This document shows, one piece after another, positions 24,723-33,277 of a stretch of DNA of 64,000 nt. Positions within the stretch are counted from its first letter, which is position 1. Every line of letters starts with the position of its first letter. The position numbers and the translations under genes were made by a program. The notes beneath the pieces are model-generated. The model was not told where the DNA came from. It did no database searches and worked only from the letters and a program-made list of their open reading frames with translations. Location of the stretch: the NCBI GenBank assembly GCA_002731275.1, contig PCBK01000190.1, forward strand, positions 1-64,000, in the 5' to 3' direction. The stretch comes from Deltaproteobacteria bacterium (GTDB taxonomy: Bacteria; Myxococcota_C; UBA6777).

Positions 24723-27700
24723 CTAGGGAGTGACGCTCACGCGCAGTGGAGGAGCCCAAAATTTGCGTGTGTCTGTGTAGTAGAGGTAGGCGACAGAGGA
24801 GGAGCTGTTGTAATTCCCAGTCACACGAGCGACAAGATCGAGGTGGAACGTCTTGCGTTCACCGGGCTGCAAGCCACGTAGGTATAAGATGATCTCACGT
24901 GGTTTCAGCTCGTAGAAGGCGACTTTTTTTGTCTTCTTCAACGCTTTGAGTTGCCAGGGCTGGATCCGTAGCGCACCGGGATACGCGATCCGGACGAGCG
25001 TTGATGGTACACTCTCCTTCGTCCTGTTGGTGACCTTGGCGGTCAAACGCACGACCTCTCCGAGCTTGAGTTGGCTCTTATCGAGCGCAGTATCAATGGA
25101 TACAGCGGCTTTCTCGTGATTATCAGGCTGAAAGGTCGTGTACTCCACACCAAAGCTAAAGGGAACGGAGGTGTGTGATGTCAGCTTCATCGCGATCTCA
25201 TTCTTACCAGGTTGCAGATGGCGCTCAATCTTCCGAAAAGAGAGACGATTACGACCATTTGCCGAGAACACACGCGCCTTGACCCGCTTGCCGTTGACCC
25301 ACAACACGACCTTTCCGCCCTCAGGGGCACGTTTGTGTGTCTCTTCAAACTCGACCATCGCTTGCAACGCCAAGATCGTCGCCTGTGTTGAGCCAAAGCC
25401 CCCATACGGTCTACGTTGACGACGAAGCCAACGTAGCGCACGTTTGATCCGCGTCCGGCTCCGACCACCGCGGATCAGCGCCCTCGTCGCGAGCGCAGTC
25501 GTCTCCACGTGGAGGTTGCGTCCATACGAGTTGGTAATCGATGTCTTGCGACCATGAAAGTGACCATCAGACCGCTGCTTTCTCTCAAGGGAACGCAGCA
25601 ATTGCTTCGCGACACGATCACGGCTGCCCCGCACCTTCAAGATCGCGTTGGCGACCAACGACATAAAGTAAGGATCTTTCGTCCCAAGAGCCGCGTCTTC
25701 AAGCCCGCGGATCTCCTGATTGACATCCTTTTGCCCCGCTTCGGCGAGCGCGTGTGTGATATACGCGTCCACAAGTTGCTTGCTCACAGAGCCAAATGAA
25801 CGACGCTTTGTGCTACGTAGATACCCACCTTTTCCATCTCTCTTTGCGTGCAACCAACGGACATTTCGATCGATCATTGCTTGACTGACGCCAGGGAACA
25901 CCTTCTTCATCTCGACAAATTGCATGATCCCATACGCCGTAAGAGGCTCGTGAGCCGGTGGTGAACCATACCAATCAAAGCCGCCACCGGGCACTTCGTA
26001 GCCAATGAGTCGTTGGTAGCCACGTTTGAGGTATTGGTACGTCCGTTTCATCAAAGCAGGTCGCTTCACCCCTCTCGCCCGCAGATAACGCATCACGAGG
26101 ATGTTGGGATAATTGCTCGAAGAGGTCTGTTCAAAACAACCATGAGGCGAACGAATCATCGAACCGATCGCGCGCTGAAAGGACGCAAGAGGGTTGACAT
26201 ACAGGTCGATGCGGGCTTTGGGCGCGGCCCCCTTCAGATCGTTGGGCAACATGAAGTGCCAGCGATGCGTCTTGCCAGCCGGGAGCTGTCCAGCCTCTGC
26301 GATCATCGCAGGATAGCCACGAGGACGAATGGAGATCGTCCGCTCTACCTGATCCGAGAAGCCCTCACTCTCACTTGAAAATTGAACAAAGCCCTTCCCT
26401 CTCTTGGCCGTCACACGGAAGGGATAAAAATACGTCCTCGCTTCTCCCGCGGGTAACGAGATCGCCTCAGGGAGTGGATCTTCCATCAACCGGAAGACCT
26501 TTTTGTCGAAGCTCGTCTTGATCGTAAGTGAGAGCGCCTTCTTAGTGTCGTTGCGCAACGTCAAAGGCAACACCATCGCGTCATCAGTAGAGACCTCGAC
26601 GGGCAATTTCGCCGCCATAAAGTATGGTCTGGTCGAACGAATGACCTTTTCAGCCACACCGAGCGCCTCTTGACCAATCCCCGCAATTCTCACACGAAAG
26701 GAAGTCACTTTGTCGTTGAGTCCAAAGGAGATCTTGACCTCGCCCCACTCGTCCGTCACGAGCATAGGGTTCCAATACAAGGTCTCTCGGAAGTCCTTGC
26801 GCACTTGCTTGCCACCCTGTGCTTCTTTTTTGTAGAAGTGCGTTGGAAACACACGAACATAGTCGAGCTGACTCCACGGACCAGATGATGTAGAGCGCGT
26901 CCTATGGCGACGTCTCCACCGGCGCGACGTCTGACGAGTTCTGAAGTCAATAGGGACCGTAACCATAAGGCTCCCACTTTTGGGCCTGGGAAAACGCAGA
27001 CGCTGGAGACGACGTAAGATCCCTCTCGCGACGTAGTTGTCGAGCTGATTTTGCTGAATGTTTGCTCTCGCGACGCGCCCTCTTTGATTGATCAACAGAC
27101 GCACTTTGATGCGACCACGTAGAGAAGGATTGCGCCTCAATCCCCGCTTGTATATGTATGAAAATTGCCGCCTCTTTCGACGCAGCACCATCGTCACAAA
27201 CCGCGTCGCTCGGCGACGATTCGGACCTTGCACTCGAATCTTCCCAAGGCGCACAGAGGGCCGCGTATACCGTCGATAATAGTGACCATATCCCTTCCCA
27301 TAACCGATGTACGCACCACCACTGAGACTCAATCCACCAACGCCTCCCCCCTTTGCACCCAAGAGTCCTCTCGGTTTAACTTGCGCACGCAAGACATCGC
27401 CGACAGCCTCTTTGTCATCGGCCTTTGGGGCTCTTCTCGTTGGTTTAGGTGACTCTTTTCGTACGATCGATTTTGTTCGGACCTTTGCCTTCTCCTCTGT
27501 ATGTCGGGCAGCCAGAGGTTGTTTCTGCGCAACACGGGTGGCACGTTCGAGGCGCTTGGTCGGTGCAGACAAGCTCTGTGGACTCACAACACGGATCGCA
27601 CGACGACGACGAGGTTTGCGCTTTCGAAGTCTTCGACGTCTCTTGGAACGATATCGTCTCCGATTACTGCGACTGGCGGTACGTCTGCCTCTAAAACGCT

Positions 27701-29882
27701 TCACACTTTTGCTGTGCCCTCTCAAATTCATCCCACCGCGGCCATACACACGCCTCCTGTACAAACGGGTGCCCAATCCTCCCTTGGCACCGCCGCCGCC
27801 ACGTCCAAAGCCTCTGGAGCCGAGGGATGAGCCACTCCCTCCCCCTCTAAGAACACCAAGCAGACCATATCCCCGTGTTCTTCTGTACATGCGATACTTT
27901 TGCTTGCGCTGAGCGTCGGTCAAGACACGATCAGGCCAGCGACGCCAGGAACGTCGATAGATACGTTTGCTCCTTTGGGCGACTTGTTTGATCTGCGACG
28001 TTCGCTGTTTGTTCGACGCGAGGATCGTCTTCTTAGTGCTCTCTTCCAATTGTTTCCAGGTGAAGCCACGCCAGCCATGTGTCCCCATCACGAGATCAAG
28101 AGCCCTCGGTGCTTTGGGCTTTTTGGGATCGAAGTAGAAGTTAGGTTTGTGGATCTCTCCGACAAGTTGCGTCGTCAGATATCGCTGCGCGAGAAAGCGC
28201 GGTTCGTGACTATCGGCGAAGCTCAGCACTGTATCATCCACAACGGACATACCGAGCCGTACACCTTTGAGGGGTTTACCTGCGGGAGTCAGGGCTTTCA
28301 CTTTCAAACGAACGGTCTGTCGCGGCTGGTATGTGGCTTGACTTGTCTCGATCTTAAAGCGCAAACCTTTCCCTGCATGTCGGAAGATCAGGCGCTCAGC
28401 CAGCGGTGCACCAGAGGTCGTTGAGACAGTCAATCGCACGATCCCGCGCCATTGATGTGCGAGGGGCAGGACGAGTTTTTGGACACCTTTGCGAAGAGAG
28501 ATGGATTTTGAACCGACGATCTCTTCGTACTGTATCGCCGTTACAAGTGCATGTTGGGGCTTTGTCGCCGTGAGCAACACATGGAGGGCGTTGCGTTTTG
28601 CACGAAAATCATCGAGGACACGGAGCTGAATACCCTCTTTTTTGGCTGCAGGTAGAGGATATGTTCCTTCGCTGCCTAGTGGCTTTGTGATCTTTAGAGA
28701 GACCTTCTCATCGGCCTTAGGAGTATATACAAAGCGCCCCATCCCATCGTGAAAGGAGCGAACGTTCGCGAGGATCTTGCCCTTGTCGCTTTGCAAGACA
28801 CCTTCGATATCCATGGGTTTGTTGTTGGAGAGGCGTCGGACCGCAAAGTACACACGTGAAGGATGACCGAGCAATGTATGCCCGCCTTCAGGAAAGAAGC
28901 CGACGTTGTACTTCTTTTCGACGAGAGGGATCGGACGAGATATCGTCTCCGTGATGCCGTTATAGCCGACACGTACAGTCAGTGAACCATCTCGTGTCTT
29001 GAGCGCATCAGGTAACTTGAAAGACAACAGCGCCTTGCCCTTCTTGTCCGTTTTGCCTCCCCACGTACGGATGACCTTCCCGTCGAGCCGCGCGTAGAGC
29101 TGAATCGCCTGCGAGCGCAGAGGCTGTCCTGTCGCAGCACGAAGCGACAACGTCGCCTCGACAGTGTCACCTGCGCCGTAGGCTTCGCGGATAAATTCGA
29201 GCTTCTTTTTGATACGTGGTGGTTGGTAGGAGTGTACGAAGATCTTGTGTTTGGCCGTTTGTTTGCTGACTTCGAAGTGAACGTGGAGGGTGTACTCCCC
29301 TCCCTTCGCGTGCTTGGAGAGTGTAAAGGCTGTGTGACCATGTCCATGATCTGCCTGCACCAGTCTTCGCTTCGCGACTGCACCGCGGGGGTCTTTGAGC
29401 GTAAAGCGCACGAGATCTTTGTAGCTCGCGAGGCGATTACGTCGAAGCTTGATCTCCGCAGCACGAACCCAGATCGTCTCACCGGGCTTGTACATCGGCT
29501 TGTCACTCTGAAGAACGATGCGTGTTTGGCGACCTTCGCCGATGTAAGAGGCGTACTTTTGCAAGAAGGCCTTACTCGACGCGCTAGATGCAATGGTCTT
29601 TGCGTTGGGCGTGCTTGTGTCTTTGGCTGGTGGCAGCGCAAAATACGTTGGAAGCGAGCGTTTGAGATCTTTGAGCGCATACGACCACGCTTTTGGGAGC
29701 GCCTTCCCTGCTTTGTAAATGATCGGCGCAAAGCGCGGCATTGGAGGGGTCTTCCAACCCCACCCAAGCTCCACTCCCTTCGAAGGGTCACACGTCTGCC
29801 CCTTGCACCCGACTCCCAATCCCAAGCTCGCGCCCAACAAAAGGGCGCATAAAAACCGGACTCTCACTCCACCATTCACCAT
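24723..29882 (-). CDS. Alpha-2-macroglobulin lipoprotein with internal AgmX/PglI-type domain
   Basis: 1719 residues from ATG 29882 (GGAG upstream), with a lipoprotein signal ending LGVGC. The N-terminal half has macroglobulin (MG) domains, e.g. VLQSDKPMYKPGETIWVRA and YNVGFFPEGGHTLLG. Residues about 660-780 are extremely Arg/Gly-rich. Residues about 893-978 match the AgmX/PglI C-terminal (TonB-like) pattern: YKRGLRRNPSLRGRIKVRLL, INQRGRVARA, LQRLRFPRPKSGSLMVTVP; the usual Cys pair is absent. Then comes the A2M core with a thioester motif C1249-F-E1251-Q1252 (HGCFEQ) and its alpha-helical domain (LTAYGIMQFVEMKKVF). Bacterial A2Ms are thought to trap attacking proteases in the periplasm. No pbpC partner is nearby; instead cysteine-rich lipoprotein paralogues flank it. 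Confidence 0.88.
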   Translation of the reverse strand: MVNGGVRVRFLCALLLGASLGLGVGCKGQTCDPSKGVELGWGWKTPPMPRFAPIIYKAGKALPKAWSYALKDLKRSLPTYFALPPAKDTSTPNAKTIASSASSKAFLQKYASYIGEGRQTRIVLQSDKPMYKPGETIWVRAAEIKLRRNRLASYKDLVRFTLKDPRGAVAKRRLVQADHGHGHTAFTLSKHAKGGEYTLHVHFEVSKQTAKHKIFVHSYQPPRIKKKLEFIREAYGAGDTVEATLSLRAATGQPLRSQAIQLYARLDGKVIRTWGGKTDKKGKALLSFKLPDALKTRDGSLTVRVGYNGITETISRPIPLVEKKYNVGFFPEGGHTLLGHPSRVYFAVRRLSNNKPMDIEGVLQSDKGKILANVRSFHDGMGRFVYTPKADEKVSLKITKPLGSEGTYPLPAAKKEGIQLRVLDDFRAKRNALHVLLTATKPQHALVTAIQYEEIVGSKSISLRKGVQKLVLPLAHQWRGIVRLTVSTTSGAPLAERLIFRHAGKGLRFKIETSQATYQPRQTVRLKVKALTPAGKPLKGVRLGMSVVDDTVLSFADSHEPRFLAQRYLTTQLVGEIHKPNFYFDPKKPKAPRALDLVMGTHGWRGFTWKQLEESTKKTILASNKQRTSQIKQVAQRSKRIYRRSWRRWPDRVLTDAQRKQKYRMYRRTRGYGLLGVLRGGGSGSSLGSRGFGRGGGGAKGGLGTRLYRRRVYGRGGMNLRGHSKSVKRFRGRRTASRSNRRRYRSKRRRRLRKRKPRRRRAIRVVSPQSLSAPTKRLERATRVAQKQPLAARHTEEKAKVRTKSIVRKESPKPTRRAPKADDKEAVGDVLRAQVKPRGLLGAKGGGVGGLSLSGGAYIGYGKGYGHYYRRYTRPSVRLGKIRVQGPNRRRATRFVTMVLRRKRRQFSYIYKRGLRRNPSLRGRIKVRLLINQRGRVARANIQQNQLDNYVARGILRRLQRLRFPRPKSGSLMVTVPIDFRTRQTSRRWRRRHRTRSTSSGPWSQLDYVRVFPTHFYKKEAQGGKQVRKDFRETLYWNPMLVTDEWGEVKISFGLNDKVTSFRVRIAGIGQEALGVAEKVIRSTRPYFMAAKLPVEVSTDDAMVLPLTLRNDTKKALSLTIKTSFDKKVFRLMEDPLPEAISLPAGEARTYFYPFRVTAKRGKGFVQFSSESEGFSDQVERTISIRPRGYPAMIAEAGQLPAGKTHRWHFMLPNDLKGAAPKARIDLYVNPLASFQRAIGSMIRSPHGCFEQTSSSNYPNILVMRYLRARGVKRPALMKRTYQYLKRGYQRLIGYEVPGGGFDWYGSPPAHEPLTAYGIMQFVEMKKVFPGVSQAMIDRNVRWLHAKRDGKGGYLRSTKRRSFGSVSKQLVDAYITHALAEAGQKDVNQEIRGLEDAALGTKDPYFMSLVANAILKVRGSRDRVAKQLLRSLERKQRSDGHFHGRKTSITNSYGRNLHVETTALATRALIRGGRSRTRIKRALRWLRRQRRPYGGFGSTQATILALQAMVEFEETHKRAPEGGKVVLWVNGKRVKARVFSANGRNRLSFRKIERHLQPGKNEIAMKLTSHTSVPFSFGVEYTTFQPDNHEKAAVSIDTALDKSQLKLGEVVRLTAKVTNRTKESVPSTLVRIAYPGALRIQPWQLKALKKTKKVAFYELKPREIILYLRGLQPGERKTFHLDLVARVTGNYNSSSSVAYLYYTDTRKFWAPPLRVSVTP

Positions 29883-30053
29883 CTTCTTTCGTCTCCTTGT
29901 TGACGTAAAACGGCACGCATCTGTTCTGTGTATGATTTGGTCAACACAATACACCAGAAGTTCAGATAATTTTTGTGTTGTAAAGAGAATTGGGGGATGA
30001 TATCGAAGGAGAAGACGTTGTGGAGGGTGGGGAAAGAAAAAAGAAGAATGGCC

Positions 30054-31391
30054 TCAAGGGGGGTTGGGGAGGTGACAGTAACCTTCTGTTGCACTACACG
30101 AAAGACCAACGGGACAGGACTCACCTTTGTTGCACCGCGCGACACAGATCCCCCCTCTTGTTCGCGAGGAGCAAGAGGGAGCGGCGAAACCAGTCTTCTC
30201 ACACTCTGTAGAGGTCCGACACTCAAGCAGACAAACTGCTGATTTGTCGCCTGTGAGGATCTTTTGGCAAATATAAGGAGGCGCACACACGTTCCCGATC
30301 CCACATGTCTGGCCGAGAAAACGCGTCCCATCGGGGAAAGGTACGCAGATCGAACCGCCAGTATTCAGGCCCGAACAACGAAAGAGAGGGTCCGTCTTGT
30401 ATACACAATCACTTGAGATCACACAGTTGGACTGTAAACAAACCCCACTCGTCGCGTTCCCCTGCTTAAAGCAAGTAAAAGTTGTCCCTGGACGGTGTTG
30501 ACAGTCAGTCTCCGAGGTACACGCACGCAAGCAAACCTTTTGATTTGAGTCCGTGAAGTTGACGCATCGATTGGGTGGAGAACACAGGTCCGTATCTGAA
30601 CAGCTCTCTCCTTCAAAGGCTTGTTTTCCTTTGACACACCGCGCGAGATGGTTGCAGGTAAGCCCCTGTGAGATATCGCACTCAACAGGCGGGCTGAGGT
30701 TCTCTCCACAGTTTTCGTTGATTTGGCGCGCGAGCTTCGCGGCGACACATTTCCCTTTTTGGCAGACGAGATGATCGAAGGGGCTCTTCTTGCAAAAGAG
30801 GCTACTTTCGAGACCACATGACTCTCCAGAGGAGACCTCTTTGGTACACACAGAGACGGTCTCATCTCCATTCCAGGCGACGTGTGTGCAAGCATTTCGT
30901 CCATCGTTGTTGTCGTTGCAGAGACTCGCGTCTGACGAACAATCTTGCAAACACACAGCGATCGTCGCATCGATCCGGATACAACGAAGCCCACGGGCAC
31001 ACTTTTCGGCCAACTTCGCATCAGACGCCCAATTACATGGTAAATGAAGCCCCCGCTTGCCCACAGGAGGCTCATCGACTGGAGGTTGTTCGATAACCTT
31101 CTCAGGGACAGGTTCCGCCTTTGCCGGCTCATCAGGCGCCTCAGGCTCTTTTGAAGGCTCTTTTGAAGGTTCACCTGCATCTTTGATGATTCCTTCTATC
31201 GGTCCACCACAAAACCCATCTTCGCTACAGGTGTGTTGGAACAGACAATCAGCATCTTCCTTACAGGGGCGGCCTTTCAGGCTCACATCCTGGATGCAGG
31301 AGATCATCCCCCACCCGACGATGAAGAGGAGTCCCAACCTGCAGAAGTAGCGAAAAAAAGTATGATGCGTAAAGGGATATAGCGTTGACAA
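30054..31391 (-). CDS. Cysteine-rich lipoprotein, paralogue of the 23207-24562 gene
   Basis: 445 residues. The frame is open to 31577 and overlaps the upstream gene, but TTG 31391 fits best: AAAGGA lies about 7 nt before it, it is 29 bp after the upstream stop, and it yields a lipoprotein signal ending GMISC. The mature start IQDVSLKGRPCKEDADC and the following CSEDGFCGG match the paralogue almost exactly. About 45 cysteines keep the same order throughout, while the linker (Glu/Pro/Lys-rich, about 60-110) diverges. Order on this strand is small lipoprotein, this gene, macroglobulin, paralogue, so it is likely part of one surface-protein cluster produced by duplication. Confidence 0.75.
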   Translation of the reverse strand: MSTLYPFTHHTFFRYFCRLGLLFIVGWGMISCIQDVSLKGRPCKEDADCLFQHTCSEDGFCGGPIEGIIKDAGEPSKEPSKEPEAPDEPAKAEPVPEKVIEQPPVDEPPVGKRGLHLPCNWASDAKLAEKCARGLRCIRIDATIAVCLQDCSSDASLCNDNNDGRNACTHVAWNGDETVSVCTKEVSSGESCGLESSLFCKKSPFDHLVCQKGKCVAAKLARQINENCGENLSPPVECDISQGLTCNHLARCVKGKQAFEGESCSDTDLCSPPNRCVNFTDSNQKVCLRACTSETDCQHRPGTTFTCFKQGNATSGVCLQSNCVISSDCVYKTDPLFRCSGLNTGGSICVPFPDGTRFLGQTCGIGNVCAPPYICQKILTGDKSAVCLLECRTSTECEKTGFAAPSCSSRTRGGICVARCNKGESCPVGLSCSATEGYCHLPNPP

Positions 31392-31420
31392 GCTCGGTTC
31401 CTTTTTTTCGGCAAAAGAAG

Positions 31421-32107
31421 TCACGATCTGCTCCCGTGTAAGCGAAGACCTCGCAAAAAAGAGACGAAGAACTGGCGCAAGACAGTGTGCTTTTCCTGTC
31501 GTTCTGCCGCACCAATCCGCACGCTGATCACATACCTTGTCGTCGGTTTTCTTGCAAGGATCAAGACTTCCTCCCATGCATGGGGAGCGGGCTGTGTGAT
31601 GGGGAACGCCATCCAGACAGCAGCATCCGCGCGAAGGTAACGACTGCGCTTAGGGTGTAAGATGCGAATGGTTGGCTTTTTTGCAACCTTTCGACTCATC
31701 GCATACGACTCCGCGTATCGCTTGAGCCAAGGGCCAGAGAGCGCCCCTTCCGGGAGATCTGTCGGGAGTCGGTCTTTTCTCACGAGCACGGAGATCGATG
31801 TCTCGGCCACAGCGAGCTGCGCCTCAAACATAGTATTGCCCATCACTCGATCTTTGGGGATACGGAGTTTCCGAAAGGAGGAGCGAGGAGGTACACAGAA
31901 GCGCATCCCCGTGCGGTGATCGTAAACGCGCAGACAATCCCCTGTTTGTTGCGTCATCGTATAGGATGTGCGCACCTTGCGGACCTGCGCCTTCTTTGTC
32001 ACGCACCCCCCCAACAACAAGAGACCGACGAGCAAACATCCCAAACCAAAAGCCGTTTGACCCAAGATCGCGGGAGTGAATCTACGAAAAACAAGATGAT
32101 TGAACAT
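31421..32107 (-). CDS. Lipoprotein of unknown function
   Basis: About 228 residues with a lipoprotein signal ending LLLLGGC. The body is basic and mixed alpha/beta (LRVYDHRTGMRFCVPP, then VRKDRLPTDLPEG, and EEVLILARKPTTRYVISVRIG) with no family I recognise. The start is uncertain: ATG 32107 gives the most normal signal peptide, ATG 32128 is possible, and neither has a strong ribosome site. First gene of the minus-strand cell-envelope cluster; the next gene begins 29 bp after its stop. Confidence 0.6.
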   Translation of the reverse strand: MFNHLVFRRFTPAILGQTAFGLGCLLVGLLLLGGCVTKKAQVRKVRTSYTMTQQTGDCLRVYDHRTGMRFCVPPRSSFRKLRIPKDRVMGNTMFEAQLAVAETSISVLVRKDRLPTDLPEGALSGPWLKRYAESYAMSRKVAKKPTIRILHPKRSRYLRADAAVWMAFPITQPAPHAWEEVLILARKPTTRYVISVRIGAAERQEKHTVLRQFFVSFLRGLRLHGSRS

Positions 32108-32155
32108 GACACCTGCGCACAAAAACATTTGAAATAAAAACAGTTCGTGTAGATA

Positions 32156-32185
32156 TTGACATCATACAGCGCGTTGCCCTACAAA
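32156..32185 (+). promoter_or_regulatory. Candidate sigma-70 promoter for the FHA gene
   Basis: TTGACA (32156-32161), an 18-bp spacer, then TACAAA (32180-32185), about 140 bp upstream of the start at 32325. Perfect -35, moderate -10. Confidence 0.4.
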
Positions 32186-32324
32186 AACAGTAACGGTCCC
32201 TATTTAGAGACACCTGAAGGCGATCTTTGCGCATGAATTTGTGGTATCATACAGACTTGACGACATGAAAACAAAAAGAACACGTCCGACACAACAACAA
32301 TCCACAACAGGAGGACGGTCCACC

Positions 32325-32813
32325 ATGAACAAATGGTTTCATACATTGTTCCAATCGGAGTCGATGGAGTTGGGTCTCGACGTACAATTGACACGTCGGG
32401 ACACTGTTTTGTACCGAGAGCAGTTTGATTCAGCGATGGGCTACTTACGGATTGGTCGCGCAGACTCCAACGCGATCTGCCTTGAGACCCCTTCTTTGCC
32501 CATGCAACATTTCACACTTGTCGAGTTTTGCGAGAAAGAACCTTGGGTTCAATTTACGTCGACGATGAGCGGCACGTTGCGCACAACAGACGATTTGGTG
32601 ACGCTCGAAGAGCTCAAACATACACCGCTCGTCCACCCAACGCTCCACGGCTACCGCATTCACCTACGAGCTCATACAACGTTGTTGTTGCATCTCGATC
32701 AGCTGACATTCCGCTTTCGTCGCTCCTACGAGCACAATCAACATCCTCCTTTTGGTCGGTTTCCTCCGATCCAGTGGCTCACATCCCCCCCACGCAACTG
32801 TCTCCCCACCTGA
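32325..32813 (+). CDS. Short FHA-like protein, possibly truncated
   Basis: 162 residues from ATG 32325 (AGGAGG 10 nt upstream; the frame is open from 32241). Residues about 25-125 read like an FHA domain: a charged strand, GYLRIGRADSNAICLE, then LPMQHFTLVEF, a turn region, and a final strand LDQLTFRF. The last 25 residues (HPPFGRFPPIQWLTSPP) look random. The protein may therefore be the N-terminal remnant of a longer FHA protein that was frameshifted; AgmX/GltJ-type proteins carry an FHA domain before their TonB-like tail. No catalytic function is expected. Confidence 0.5.
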   Translation: MNKWFHTLFQSESMELGLDVQLTRRDTVLYREQFDSAMGYLRIGRADSNAICLETPSLPMQHFTLVEFCEKEPWVQFTSTMSGTLRTTDDLVTLEELKHTPLVHPTLHGYRIHLRAHTTLLLHLDQLTFRFRRSYEHNQHPPFGRFPPIQWLTSPPRNCLPT

Positions 32814-33277
32814 TCACCACATCCACCTTTGCCCACTCACATTCGCTTACCATATCCATCAAAAAAAGACTCTTTATGCTCTCTGATACAGCTCGATATG
32901 AGAGGTTTTCAACGCTCCTCTCTCGTATCAGCGCGACACCTATTTTGATAAAAAAAGTCGACATCTCCTTGCAAGCGTCTGTAGGTGTACCCAAGCTATG
33001 CCCAAGCGATCTGTACCGGATTGTGTGCGAAAGACAAAAGACACAAAGGTTGGGAGAACGTCACGACGACTTCGTGGGGTCAATCTGTCGTAAAACCTGC
33101 GGATTTTGGGACAACTGAGAAATCTTGATAAACATCTTTTCATCTCAAGGCATCCGGGGTATATTGTATCGCTTTTTGAGCAGAGGAGGCCTTACGGCTC
33201 GGTAAAACATAGGGATAAAGGCCCCTCCCAAGAAGTGGAGGATGACCATTCGTTATCGCGAAAAGGAAGGTAATTGG
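32814..33277. other. 464-bp intergenic region with a hairpin and a candidate promoter
   Basis: Between the FHA gene and ravA. An imperfect inverted repeat lies near 32895-32929 (GATATGAGAG pairing with CTCTCGTATC), possibly ending the FHA transcript. An 80-codon open frame (32877-33118) has no ribosome site or recognisable protein features. It could also hold the decayed remainder of the FHA gene. The ravA promoter candidate is listed separately. Confidence 0.4.
33137..33165 (+). promoter_or_regulatory. Candidate promoter for ravA-viaA
   Basis: TTTTCA (33137-33142), a 17-bp spacer, then TATATT (33160-33165), 112 bp upstream of the chosen ravA start. Four of six matches at -35 and five of six at -10. 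Confidence 0.4.
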
